Positions 15,776 to 22,953 are shown, numbered from the stretch's first letter. The stretch is 23,931 bases of DNA from an uncultured Oscillospiraceae bacterium (GCA_934630985.1 CAKTXO010000018.1:1-23931); one strand, 5' to 3'. Translations and numbers: made by a program. Notes: generated from the letters alone by a model not told the origin.

Positions 15776-16335
15776 ATCATTGGATGTTATTTCTGTCCCT
15801 GGCGGCAGGGGCGGTGCTGCTGGCCGCCGCCGTCGGCGTAATCGTCAAAAAGCACTGCCGGGACACCGGATTGCTCTGCGTCCGGGAAACCTGGGTCACC
15901 GCCCTGCTTGGGGCCATGCTCATCGCCCTGGGCTTTGCCTTCCCGGTGATGAAGCTGATGGATAACACCCTGGCAGGCACCGGCAGCCAGTCCCAATGGA
16001 TCGTAGCGGCGTTCAGCCTGCTGTGCCACCTGATGGGAGACTTTACCCTGCTGTTTACCTTCGTCAAGTGCACCGTCCTGTTTGACGACCGGATTGCGGC
16101 CTATTCTCCCTTGGGTGATGAGACTACCATTTTCTGGCAGGAGATTGTTGAGGTCAGGCGGCCGGTCACCGGCTCCGCCTTCATCCTGACGGACAGCAAG
16201 GGCACCACCATCCGGGTAGGCGGCGACAGCAAGGCATCCCGGGAATTTGCCCAGTTCGCCCAGTCCAAGGTCAAAAGCGTCTCCGGCGCGGCACTGCTGC
16301 ACCAGGTGGAGCGCCGTCTGGGCGGTAATCTGTAA
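15772..16335 (+). CDS. three-helix membrane protein with PH-like C-terminal domain
   Basis: A 187-residue protein of unknown function. Three hydrophobic segments lie at about 4-25, 41-63 and 76-104. They are followed by a soluble domain (about 105-170) with a beta-rich pattern, DDRIAAYS...IFWQEIVEVRR...FILTDSKGTTIRV, like the bacterial PH-type domains found after membrane helices. The frame extends upstream into the previous gene, but the coupled ATG at 15772, overlapping its stop, gives a proper hydrophobic N-terminus. It is the last gene of the HyuA-metallopeptidase-membrane protein set. I do not recognise a named family with confidence. Confidence 0.7.
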   Translation: MNHWMLFLSLAAGAVLLAAAVGVIVKKHCRDTGLLCVRETWVTALLGAMLIALGFAFPVMKLMDNTLAGTGSQSQWIVAAFSLLCHLMGDFTLLFTFVKCTVLFDDRIAAYSPLGDETTIFWQEIVEVRRPVTGSAFILTDSKGTTIRVGGDSKASREFAQFAQSKVKSVSGAALLHQVERRLGGNL

Positions 16336-16422
16336 ATCCAGAAAGCTCTGCGGCAATCCCTGAGAACGGGGGCATCCTCCCATCTCGCGCCTTGCGTCAA
16401 AGCTTCCCGAATTCAAAAATTG

Positions 16423-16461
16423 GAAAGCCTGTGATTTCGTGGCAGCGGATCCCAGGCTTTC
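16423..16461 (+). promoter_or_regulatory. hairpin directly before the RraA-like gene's ribosome site
   Basis: GAAAGCCTG (16423-16431) and CAGGCTTTC (16453-16461) are exact complements with a 21-nt loop. They are followed at once by AAAAAAGGAG. The hairpin could affect translation initiation of the RraA-like gene or act as an internal processing or attenuation site. The rest of 16336-16481 shows no gene. Confidence 0.4.
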
Positions 16462-16481
16462 AAAAAAGGAGAAGTGGACTT

Positions 16482-17132
16482 ATGAAATACGATCTGAACG
16501 AAATCAAGAGCAAGCTGTACTGCGGAATCCTCTCCGACGTGCTGGACGGTATGGGCTACCGGAACCAGGCGCTGGGCGGCGGAATCCATGGTCTGACCGA
16601 CGACACGGTGATCTTCGGGCCTGCCTTCACCAGCATCGGCACTCAGGTTTACTCCATGCCGGCCAACCCCCTGATTGCCCAGACCCGGGTGGTTGACCAG
16701 CTGGGCGAGGGCGAGATCTACGTCCTGGTGACCCGGGGCGAGTACAACTGCGCCGTCTTCGGCGAGCTGTTCGCCACCGCCGTCCGCCAGCGGGGCGGCG
16801 CCGGTGTGCTGCTGGATGCCTATGCCCGGGATGTCCGGGAGCTGAAGCAGATGGACTTCCCCCTGTTCTACCGGGGCAGAAATCCCAGAACCTCCAAGGG
16901 TCGCTGCGAGATCAACGAGTGCCAGATTCCCGTGGTCATGGACGGCGTGACCATCCATCCCGGCGACTATATCTTCGGCGACATCGACGGCGTTGTTATC
17001 ATCCCCAAGGATATCATTGACGAGGTTCTTGACCGGGCCCTGGCGCTCATCAAGGATGAGAATCGGGTTCGGGAGAACCTGCTCAGAGGCGATTCCTTGG
17101 AGAAGGTCTATACCGAGGTCGGCGCAATTTAA
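16482..17132 (+). CDS. RraA-like / class II oxo-acid aldolase family protein
   Basis: A 216-residue member of the RraA/HMG-CHA aldolase fold family, which includes metal-dependent oxaloacetate decarboxylases and 4-hydroxy-4-methyl-2-oxoglutarate aldolases. Visible features are SDVLDGMG (18-25), GELFATAVRQRGGAGVLLDA (94-113) and DAYARDV (112-118), where most members have DGxxRD, so Gly is Ala here. Arg116 and Asp117 are the expected substrate and metal residues. A GDIDGVVIIP segment (166-175) follows. The frame is open upstream to 16392, but AAGGAG and the ATG at 16482 give the family N-terminus. The true substrate is unknown. A strong terminator follows, so it ends this transcription unit. 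Confidence 0.85.
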   Translation: MKYDLNEIKSKLYCGILSDVLDGMGYRNQALGGGIHGLTDDTVIFGPAFTSIGTQVYSMPANPLIAQTRVVDQLGEGEIYVLVTRGEYNCAVFGELFATAVRQRGGAGVLLDAYARDVRELKQMDFPLFYRGRNPRTSKGRCEINECQIPVVMDGVTIHPGDYIFGDIDGVVIIPKDIIDEVLDRALALIKDENRVRENLLRGDSLEKVYTEVGAI

Positions 17133-17163
17133 TGTAACCAATTTCCTCACATTTACCCCCTTT

Positions 17164-17199
17164 GCAAAAGCAGGTGTCCATCTGGACACCTGCTTTTGC
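17164..17199 (+). terminator. strong terminator hairpin after the RraA-like gene
   Basis: A 17-bp perfect stem, GCAAAAGCAGGTGTCCA / TGGACACCTGCTTTTGC (17164-17180 and 17183-17199), begins 31 nt after the stop. The TTTT tract is inside the 3' arm. Because the arms carry both A- and T-runs it may work in both directions. It isolates the downstream oxoproline operon. Confidence 0.8.
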
Positions 17200-17261
17200 G
17201 CTCCATGAGCCAAAAGCCGCCGGATTTCACCGGAAATTTGTCAGATAATCCAACAATGGCC

Positions 17262-17290
17262 TTGACTTTTTGGTGATTTTGCGCTAAAGT
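17262..17290 (+). promoter_or_regulatory. promoter of the oxoproline/D-glutamate operon
   Basis: A -35 TTGACT (17262-17267) and -10 TAAAGT (17285-17290) lie exactly 17 nt apart, 77 nt before the first gene. The predicted start falls at about 17296-17298, at the base of the following hairpin. Confidence 0.7.
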
Positions 17291-17296
17291 AGTCCA

Positions 17297-17338
17297 AACG
17301 GCAAGGATGTCGTCCGAAAGGATGGCATTCTTGCCGTT
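17297..17338 (+). promoter_or_regulatory. 19-bp 5'-leader hairpin with GAAA tetraloop
   Basis: AACGGCAAG/CTTGCCGTT (17297-17305 and 17330-17338) continues inward as GATGTCGTCC/GGATGGCATT. The whole 42-nt segment is one uninterrupted stem with a few G-U pairs, closed by a GNRA tetraloop GAAA (17316-17319). ATTTGTTTT follows. It begins at the predicted transcription start, so it is either a 5'-protective mRNA structure or an attenuator. It matches no riboswitch class I know. Confidence 0.6.
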
Positions 17339-17366
17339 ATTTGTTTTGATAAAGGAAGGAATCCTT

Positions 17367-18455
17367 ATGACCCAGCAGGAATTGACGCTTCGCAACCTAG
17401 GACAGAGCCTGGACGATCTGGCGAATCTGGATCCCCGGGGCTACGGTGTCTGTAAGATTCTGTACGATGCTTCCCGCAGATTCACCGGCGGGCCGACCTC
17501 CATGAACGCCGCCCGGAAGCTGACCCAGACGGTCAAAGAGGGGGACATTGTCTACATCATGACCGGCTTCGTGCTGCGCCCCTACAAGAAGGCGGAAATG
17601 GACGGCATTGTCAGCGCCGCCCTGCTGTGCCGGGCGCTGGTGCTTGCCTTTGGGGCGAAACCGGTCATTGTCTGCCCCCGGGCCAACTATGAGGCCGTCC
17701 GGCAGCTGGCTCCCTGCGTAGGCCTGCACCTGCGGGAGGACATGACCCAGCTGCGGGAAATTCCCGTGTCCATGGGTGTCATCTGCTTTACAAACGACGC
17801 TTCGCAGGCGCCGAAGCAGGCGGAGGAAATGATAGAACGGGATCGGCCTGCCGCGGTTATCAGCGTGGAATGCCCCGGCGCCAACGACAAAGGCGTCTAC
17901 CACAACGCCACCGGCCTGGATGTGACGGAGCTGGAGGCCAAGCAGGATGTGCTGTTTGAAAAGCTTCAGGCCCGGGGAGTTCTGAATATCGCCATCGGCG
18001 ATCTGGGCAACGAAATCGGCATGGGCGCTATCCGGGATACCCTGGAGGCCTACATTCCCTACGCCGGTGCCAACGGCTGCCGGTGCGGCTGCGGCGGAGG
18101 CATTGCCGTGCGCACCAAGGCCGATCACATCATCACCGCCACCGTATCCGACTGGGGCTGCTATGCCATGATCGCGGCGCTGGCCTATCTGAAGGAAGAC
18201 CCGGACATTATGCACACGCCGGAGCTGGAACGGAAAACCATGGAAACCGCCAGCCACAGCGGCATGATCGACATGTACGGCTGGCTCATTCCCGCCATCG
18301 ACGGCTTCGGCCCGGAGATCAATCTGCCCATTGTGGAGCTCATGCGGAACATGGTCATCAGCGCGCTGAAGCTGAAGGACACCTGCGCCACCTGGTTCGA
18401 AAAGGTGGATGGGCTTCACTATTTCGACACCCACGAATGCCTATGGAAGGGGTAA
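17367..18455 (+). CDS. D-glutamate cyclase C-terminal-type protein (DUF4392)
   Basis: A 362-residue protein of the DUF4392 family, which forms the C-terminal half of mammalian D-glutamate cyclase (DGLUCY), the enzyme that converts D-glutamate to 5-oxo-D-proline. Visible motifs are GDIVYIMTGF (59-68), VECPGANDKGVYHNATGLD (167-185) and GDLGNEIGMG (211-220), then CRCGCGGG (238-245) and TATVSDWG (257-264). The in-frame upstream ATG at 17307 lies inside the leader hairpin, while AAAGGAAGGA precedes the ATG at 17367, which is chosen. It is the first gene of a five-gene operon and overlaps pxpB by 13 bp. Cyclase activity of the isolated domain is inference. The overall motif match to the family is good. 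Confidence 0.85.
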   Translation: MTQQELTLRNLGQSLDDLANLDPRGYGVCKILYDASRRFTGGPTSMNAARKLTQTVKEGDIVYIMTGFVLRPYKKAEMDGIVSAALLCRALVLAFGAKPVIVCPRANYEAVRQLAPCVGLHLREDMTQLREIPVSMGVICFTNDASQAPKQAEEMIERDRPAAVISVECPGANDKGVYHNATGLDVTELEAKQDVLFEKLQARGVLNIAIGDLGNEIGMGAIRDTLEAYIPYAGANGCRCGCGGGIAVRTKADHIITATVSDWGCYAMIAALAYLKEDPDIMHTPELERKTMETASHSGMIDMYGWLIPAIDGFGPEINLPIVELMRNMVISALKLKDTCATWFEKVDGLHYFDTHECLWKG

Positions 18456-19156
18456 GATTTCTGCCCTGCGGGGACTGCGCCGTTACCGTGGCCTTCCGGC
18501 AGGAAATCCGGGAGGATACCAACCGGAAAATACGGTATCTGGGGGAAAAGCTGCAAGGAGCCGGCATTCGGGGTCTTCTGGAAACGGTTCCCACCTATTG
18601 CAGCCTGACGGTGTATTATGAGCCGCTGACGCTGCCCGCCAAAAAGCTGGAGCGTCTGATCATCCGCTTTCTTTCCGCCTATCGTCCGGATGCCGCCGAA
18701 ACCAGGCGGGTCTTTGAGATACCCGTCTGCTACGAGGGAGAATTCGCGCCGGATATGCAGGACGTGTGCCGCCTGACCGGATTGAGCCGGGAGCAGGTGG
18801 TGCGGCTGCACAGCGGCCGGGACTACCTGATCTATATGCTGGGCTTTCTGCCGGGATTTCCCTATCTGGGCGGCATGGATCCCCGGCTGGAAGCGCCCCG
18901 GCTGGAAAGTCCCAGAACCCGGATTCCTCCGGGAGCCGTGGGCATCGGAGGAAAGCAGACCGGCATCTACCCCCTGGCTTCCCCCGGGGGCTGGCGGCTG
19001 ATCGGCAGAACCCCCGCGGCGATTTACGACCCAACCAGGGCAAAGCCCATTGTCTATGAGGCCGGGGACTATATCCGCTTTTGCCCCATTTCCGCGGAGC
19101 GGTTCCGGGAAATGGAGGCAGGCGGCCAGAGGGATATCCGGGAGGCAGACCGATGA
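18443..19156 (+). CDS. pxpB: 5-oxoprolinase subunit PxpB (KipI family)
   Basis: A 237-residue KipI/allophanate-hydrolase-subunit-1 family protein. With PxpA and PxpC it forms the bacterial ATP-dependent 5-oxoprolinase that opens 5-oxo-L-proline to L-glutamate. The N-terminal FLPCGDCAVTVAF (6-18) fits the family's opening strand. The cyclophilin-like core has YMLGFLPGFPYLGG (131-144), RIPPGAVGIGGKQTGIYP (160-177) and SPGGWRLIGRTP (180-191). The start ATG at 18443 lies 13 bp inside the upstream gene. The stop overlaps the pxpC start (ATGA). In B. subtilis the homologue KipI also inhibits the kinase KinA, so a regulatory role cannot be excluded. Confidence 0.93.
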   Translation: MEGVRFLPCGDCAVTVAFRQEIREDTNRKIRYLGEKLQGAGIRGLLETVPTYCSLTVYYEPLTLPAKKLERLIIRFLSAYRPDAAETRRVFEIPVCYEGEFAPDMQDVCRLTGLSREQVVRLHSGRDYLIYMLGFLPGFPYLGGMDPRLEAPRLESPRTRIPPGAVGIGGKQTGIYPLASPGGWRLIGRTPAAIYDPTRAKPIVYEAGDYIRFCPISAERFREMEAGGQRDIREADR

Positions 19157-20091
19157 AACTGACCATCCTCTCACCGGGGGTTCTGACCACCGTTCAGGAC
19201 GCCGGACGCTTCGGCGCCATGGGCAAGGGCTTCTCTCCGGGAGGTGCCATGGATACAAAGGCCATGACGCTTGCCAATCTGCTGGTCGGAAACGCGCCGA
19301 CCCTGGGCGTTCTGGAAATGACCATGCTGGGCATCACCGCCCGGTTTGACTGCGAAAGCGCCATTGCCCTGACGGGGGCGGATATGTCCGCCCGGCTGAA
19401 CGACCGCCCCATAGCCCGTTACGCTTCCGTTGCCGTCCATCCGGGAGACGTGCTGACCATGGGCGCGGCGAGCCGGGGAATGCGTGCCTACCTGGCCGTC
19501 ACCGGCGGCTTTGACCTGCCGCCGGTAATGGGCAGCGTGTCCACCAACCTGAAGTGCGGCCTTGGCGGCTTTCAGGGGCGGAAGCTGAAAGCGGGCGATG
19601 AGCTGCCGCTGAACCAGAGCGGCGCTCCGTTCCTGCCCCGGCAGGTATCTCCCCCGGAGGATTATCCCGACCGTATTTCCCTGCGGGTTCTGCTGGGGCC
19701 TCAGGACGACGCCTTCACCCGGCAGGGCATCCGCACGTTTCTGAGCGGCGAGTATCTGGTCACGGACAAGGCCGACCGAATGGGCATCCGGCTTTCCGGG
19801 GAAAAAATCGAAAGCAAAAAGGGCGTGGACATCCTCTCCGACGGCATTGCCGCCGGATCGGTGCAGATACCGGCTTCCGGCACCCCCATCATCATGATGG
19901 CCGACCGGCAGACCACCGGCGGCTATGCCAAAATCGCCACGGTGATTTCCGCCGATCTCAGCCGCGCCGCCCAGGCGCGGCCCGGCACCCGGATCCGCTT
20001 TGTACAGGTTACGCTTCCGGAGGCCATCCGGCTCAGGAAGCAGGAGGAGAAAAACCGAAAGCAGCTGGAATATGAGCTGCTGTACGGATAA
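19153..20091 (+). CDS. pxpC: 5-oxoprolinase subunit PxpC (KipA family)
   Basis: A 312-residue KipA/allophanate-hydrolase-subunit-2 (biotin-dependent carboxyltransferase-like) protein, partner of PxpB. Family motifs are SPGVLTTVQDAGR (7-19), a GADMSARLN segment, RVLLGPQDDAFT, and near the end SDGIAAGSVQIP followed by PIIMMADRQTTGGYAKIA. The start ATG at 19153 is coupled to the pxpB stop. The frame is open upstream but only in shadow of pxpB. The C-terminus is charged (KQEEKNRKQLEYE). Seventeen non-coding bases separate it from the DUF1445 gene. Confidence 0.93.
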   Translation: MKLTILSPGVLTTVQDAGRFGAMGKGFSPGGAMDTKAMTLANLLVGNAPTLGVLEMTMLGITARFDCESAIALTGADMSARLNDRPIARYASVAVHPGDVLTMGAASRGMRAYLAVTGGFDLPPVMGSVSTNLKCGLGGFQGRKLKAGDELPLNQSGAPFLPRQVSPPEDYPDRISLRVLLGPQDDAFTRQGIRTFLSGEYLVTDKADRMGIRLSGEKIESKKGVDILSDGIAAGSVQIPASGTPIIMMADRQTTGGYAKIATVISADLSRAAQARPGTRIRFVQVTLPEAIRLRKQEEKNRKQLEYELLYG

Positions 20092-20108
20092 CAGAAAGGG
20101 TGAAGATT

Positions 20109-20894
20109 ATGAACGATTCCACCATGAAGCCCAGCCAGGCTCGGGCACTGATCCGGCAGGGCAAGTTTACCGGTCAGACCTCCGGCATGTGCGACGGCTA
20201 CGCCCAGGGAAATCTGCTGGTGCTTCCCAGAGCCCAGGCCTATGACTTCCTGCTGTTCACCCAGCGAAATCCCAAGTCCTGCCCTGTTCTGGAGGTAGGG
20301 GACGTGGGCAGCCGCCTGGTGCGGAAAATGGCGGATAACGGGGACATTGCCCGGGACATTCCCAAGTACCGGGTGTGGAAAAACGGAGAGCTGGCAGAGG
20401 AATGCACGGACATTTCCCATCTCTGGCAGCCGGATTTCGTCTATTTTCTCATCGGCTGCTCCTTCTCCTTTGAAGGTGAGCTGCTGTCCGCCGGTGTGCC
20501 GGTGCGGCACATTGAGGAAGGGAAAAACGTGCCCATGTACCTGACCAATATCGACTGTGAGCCGGCGGGCATCTTCCACGGCAAGCTGGTGGTGAGTATG
20601 CGTCCCATGCCGGCGGATCAGGTGATCCGAGCCGTGAGCATCACCGCCTCCATGCCCCGGGTTCACGGCGCGCCCATTCACATCGGCGACCCTGCCAAAA
20701 TCGGCATTGCGGATATCCACAAGCCGGATTTCGGCGATGGGGTGACCATTTACCCAGGGGAAATCCCCGTGTTCTGGTGCTGCGGCGTTACGCCCCAGTC
20801 CGTGGTCATGAGCGCCAAGCCGCCCATTGCCATCTCCCATGCCCCGGGGCATATGTTCATCACGGATGTGAAAAATTCTCTGCTGAAGGACTGA
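20109..20894 (+). CDS. DUF1445 protein (D-glutamate cyclase N-terminal type, YcsI-like)
   Basis: A 261-residue member of the DUF1445/'putative hydro-lyase' family, the typical length. Conserved blocks are TGQTSGMCDGYAQGNL (21-36), RPMPADQV (165-172), HGAPIHIGDP (186-195), PVFWCCGVTPQ (220-230) and HAPGHMFITD (244-253). The same domain is the N-terminal half of mammalian D-glutamate cyclase, and B. subtilis YcsI lies beside KipI/KipA. A GTG at 20100 is in frame, but AAAGGG (20095-20100) is spaced for the ATG at 20109. Together with the DUF4392 gene it supplies both halves of a DGLUCY-type enzyme as separate chains. The hydro-lyase label in databases is historical. Confidence 0.9.
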   Translation: MNDSTMKPSQARALIRQGKFTGQTSGMCDGYAQGNLLVLPRAQAYDFLLFTQRNPKSCPVLEVGDVGSRLVRKMADNGDIARDIPKYRVWKNGELAEECTDISHLWQPDFVYFLIGCSFSFEGELLSAGVPVRHIEEGKNVPMYLTNIDCEPAGIFHGKLVVSMRPMPADQVIRAVSITASMPRVHGAPIHIGDPAKIGIADIHKPDFGDGVTIYPGEIPVFWCCGVTPQSVVMSAKPPIAISHAPGHMFITDVKNSLLKD

Positions 20895-20899
20895 TATGT

Positions 20900-21658
20900 A
20901 TGGATACCATTGATCTGAACTGCGATCTGGGGGAAAGCTACGGCGCTTACCGCCTGGGCATGGACGAGGAAATCCTTCCCCTGATTTCCTCGGCAAATGT
21001 GGCCTGCGGATTCCACGCCGGTGATTGGAACACCATGGCGAAAACCGCCGGGCTGTGCGGAAAAAACGACGTTTCCATGGGCGCCCATCCGGGATTTCCG
21101 GATTTGCAGGGCTTTGGACGCAGGAATATGAATCTGTCCCCGGCTGAGGCAGCGAATCTCGTCACCTATCAGCTCGGCGCGCTGGAGGCCTTCTGCCGGG
21201 GTGCCGGAATCCGTCTGCGCCACGTCAAGCCCCACGGCGCGCTGTACAACATGGCGGCAAAGGATCCCGCCCTTGCCCAGGCCATTTGCCGGGCCGTTTA
21301 CACCTTTGACCCCTCCCTGATTCTGCTGGGACTGTCCGGCAGCGAGATGCTGCGGCAGGCAAGGGCAATGGGCCTTCCCTGCGCGGCGGAGGTTTTCGCC
21401 GACCGAGCCTACGAGGATGACGGCACGCTGGTGGCCAGAACCAAGCCCGGCGCGATGATCACCGACGAGGATCAGGCCGTGGAAAGAGTAATCCGCATGA
21501 TCGTGGAGCACCGTGTGACCTCCGTCAACGGAAAAGAAATAGAAATCTGCCCGGATTCCGTCTGTGTCCACGGGGACAGCCCAAAGGCTCTTCTGTTCGT
21601 CCGGAAAATCCGGGCGGCACTGGAGCAGGCCGGCATTCAGATCCGGCCGCTGCATTGA
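20900..21658 (+). CDS. pxpA: 5-oxoprolinase subunit PxpA (LamB/YcsF family)
   Basis: A 252-residue YcsF/LamB-type protein, the usual length. It is the third subunit of ATP-dependent 5-oxoprolinase. Motifs in order are DLNCDLGESYG (5-15), NVACGFHAGD (33-42), GAHPGFPDLQGFGRR (61-75), VKPHGALYN (109-117), AEVFADRAY (163-171), ARTKPGAMI (179-187) and CVHGDSP (222-228). The acidic and histidine residues fit a deacetylase-like TIM barrel metal site. The start at 20900 lies 5 nt after the DUF1445 stop, with GAAGGA about 9 nt upstream. It is the last gene, followed by a textbook terminator. All three Pxp subunits are present and intact. Confidence 0.95.
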   Translation: MDTIDLNCDLGESYGAYRLGMDEEILPLISSANVACGFHAGDWNTMAKTAGLCGKNDVSMGAHPGFPDLQGFGRRNMNLSPAEAANLVTYQLGALEAFCRGAGIRLRHVKPHGALYNMAAKDPALAQAICRAVYTFDPSLILLGLSGSEMLRQARAMGLPCAAEVFADRAYEDDGTLVARTKPGAMITDEDQAVERVIRMIVEHRVTSVNGKEIEICPDSVCVHGDSPKALLFVRKIRAALEQAGIQIRPLH

Positions 21659-21668
21659 GTGGTTAGGG

Positions 21669-21709
21669 AAACAGCCATTGCCCTCCGAAAAGAGCAATGG
21701 CTGTTTTTC
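21669..21709 (+). terminator. Rho-independent terminator of the pxp operon
   Basis: A stem of 13 bp, AAACAGCCATTGC / GCAATGGCTGTTT (21669-21681 and 21694-21706), runs directly into TTTTTC, 10 nt after the pxpA stop. Confidence 0.9.
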
Positions 21710-21772
21710 TATATCGGAAAAGGGGCTGTCTCGTTAAGTGCCCCTATGGGTCAAAATAGCCAAAATAAACAA

Positions 21773-21922
21773 TGTCATTGCGAACCAGTGACCGATGTCA
21801 CTGGTGTGGCAATCCCCCGGATAGGCGTAAAATCCAAGATTTCCTAACGTAGATGTTTGAAAATCGGGGGGGATTGCCACGCCAGTGTGAGCACTGGCTC
21901 GCAATGACATGGTTCTTTGACA
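21773..21922. repeat. palindromic interspersed repeat, family A, copy 4
   Basis: A 150-bp inverted repeat. TGTCATTGCGAACCAGTG and GGTGTGGCAATCCCCC lie at the left and the complementary GGGGATTGCCACGCCAGTG and CACTGGCTCGCAATGACA at the right, ending GGTTCTTTGACA. The spacer retains family blocks such as CTAACGTAGATGTTTGAAAA. It is the shortest and most compact copy. It sits between the convergent ends of the pxp operon and the aminotransferase gene. Confidence 0.75.
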
Positions 21923-21930
21923 ATCTCCTA

Positions 21931-21957
21931 CCCCCCTTTTTTCACAAAAGGGGGGGC
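21931..21957. terminator. C-run/G-run hairpin between convergent genes
   Basis: CCCCCCTTTT (21931-21940) pairs with AAAAGGGGGG (21946-21955). It resembles the CCTTGTGTAAAAGGGGGG end of family C repeats, so it may be a repeat remnant. It could also serve as terminator for the aminotransferase unit, although it lacks a T-run on that strand. Confidence 0.4.
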
Positions 21958-22008
21958 ATTTTGCGTTTCTGATGAAATTCGGGATGCTTCGCCTTTCCCT
22001 TCGGCAAT

Positions 22009-22866
22009 TCAGCCTTCCAGCGTGGCGCAGCCGGTGTAGGCAAAGAATTCCTTCAGCACCTCGTCCTGAATGGCCTTCAGCGTGGCGGGATCCTTCCCGC
22101 CAACCGGCGCGCCGTTGAGAGAATCGGCGTGGAGGCAGAAATTGGAAGAGGAGGATACGATGATCTCGTCCGCGTTCTTCAGGAACTCAAAGGTGAAGGG
22201 CTTTTCCATCACCGGAATGCCCAGCCGATAACAGGCCTGAATCATGTGAGTTTTGGCAATGCCCCGGAGGATAAATTCGTCGTTGGGGTGGGAGTAGAAC
22301 ACGCCGCCCTTTAGCACGGACACGTTGGAGTGGGCGCACTCGGTCACAATGTCCCCCCGGTGGAATACCGTTTCGGCGAAGCCCGCGTTCTTGGCGCGCT
22401 GGGCGGTCAGAACGCTGGGCAGCAGGTTCAGGGTCTTGATGTTGCAGTGATAGAACCGGGTATCCTCCTCGTCGTTGATGGCAATGGGCACGTTGGGGTC
22501 ATTCAGGGTCTGGGGACGGATCAGCACCCAGAGCTTTCCGGGAATGTCCGGCGCGTAGACGTGGTTCCGCTCCTCAACGCCCCGGGTCACCTGCCAGTAT
22601 ACGAAGTTGATTTTGCTGTCTACCTTCTGAAGAAGCTCCGTCAGAAGCTTCCCCAGGGCATCCTTGCCCATGGGAATGCGGATATCCAGCAGCTTTGCGC
22701 TGGTGTAGAATCGATCCAGGTGATCCTGAAGGAGGTACACCTTCCCATTGGCGCCGACCGTCGCGTCATAGCAGCCGTCGCCGAAGAAATGAATCCGGTC
22801 GTTAAAGGGCACCATTACCTCCGACGGAGATCCGATTTTTCCGTCATAATATGCCAGTGCTTCCAT
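22009..22866 (-). CDS. dat: D-amino acid aminotransferase (class IV, PLP-dependent)
   Basis: A 285-residue fold-type IV aminotransferase, the same length as Bacillus D-amino acid transaminase. Motifs fit the D-specific enzyme: FGDGCYDAT (28-36, with Tyr33), VTRGVEERNH (93-102, with Arg100 and His102 as the carboxylate trap) and CNIKTLNLLPSVL (141-153, with PLP Lys144). VTECAHSN (174-181) carries Glu176, and SSSSNF comes later. It would interconvert D-alanine plus 2-oxoglutarate and pyruvate plus D-glutamate, feeding peptidoglycan or the nearby D-glutamate cyclase module. AAGGAG lies about 9 nt before the ATG. The gene is 87 nt downstream of the P-loop kinase-like gene, with nothing notable in the gap. 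A branched-chain transaminase is less likely because of the R-N-H motif. Confidence 0.9.
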   Translation of the reverse strand: MEALAYYDGKIGSPSEVMVPFNDRIHFFGDGCYDATVGANGKVYLLQDHLDRFYTSAKLLDIRIPMGKDALGKLLTELLQKVDSKINFVYWQVTRGVEERNHVYAPDIPGKLWVLIRPQTLNDPNVPIAINDEEDTRFYHCNIKTLNLLPSVLTAQRAKNAGFAETVFHRGDIVTECAHSNVSVLKGGVFYSHPNDEFILRGIAKTHMIQACYRLGIPVMEKPFTFEFLKNADEIIVSSSSNFCLHADSLNGAPVGGKDPATLKAIQDEVLKEFFAYTGCATLEG

Positions 22867-22953
22867 TTTTCTATGCTCCTTATACGAGTTTTCAGATACG
22901 GCCTAAGAAATCGTATGATTGAACGCCAGCCGGGAATCTCCGGCACCCGTCTG

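Noticed and set aside
17297..17338. Guanidine-II, preQ1 or fluoride riboswitch
   Set aside because: The leader is a single continuous hairpin with a GAAA loop. It lacks the paired ACGR loops or pseudoknot sequences of those classes.
20100..20108. GTG start for the DUF1445 gene
   Set aside because: It overlaps the AAAGGG ribosome site; the ATG at 20109 has proper spacing.
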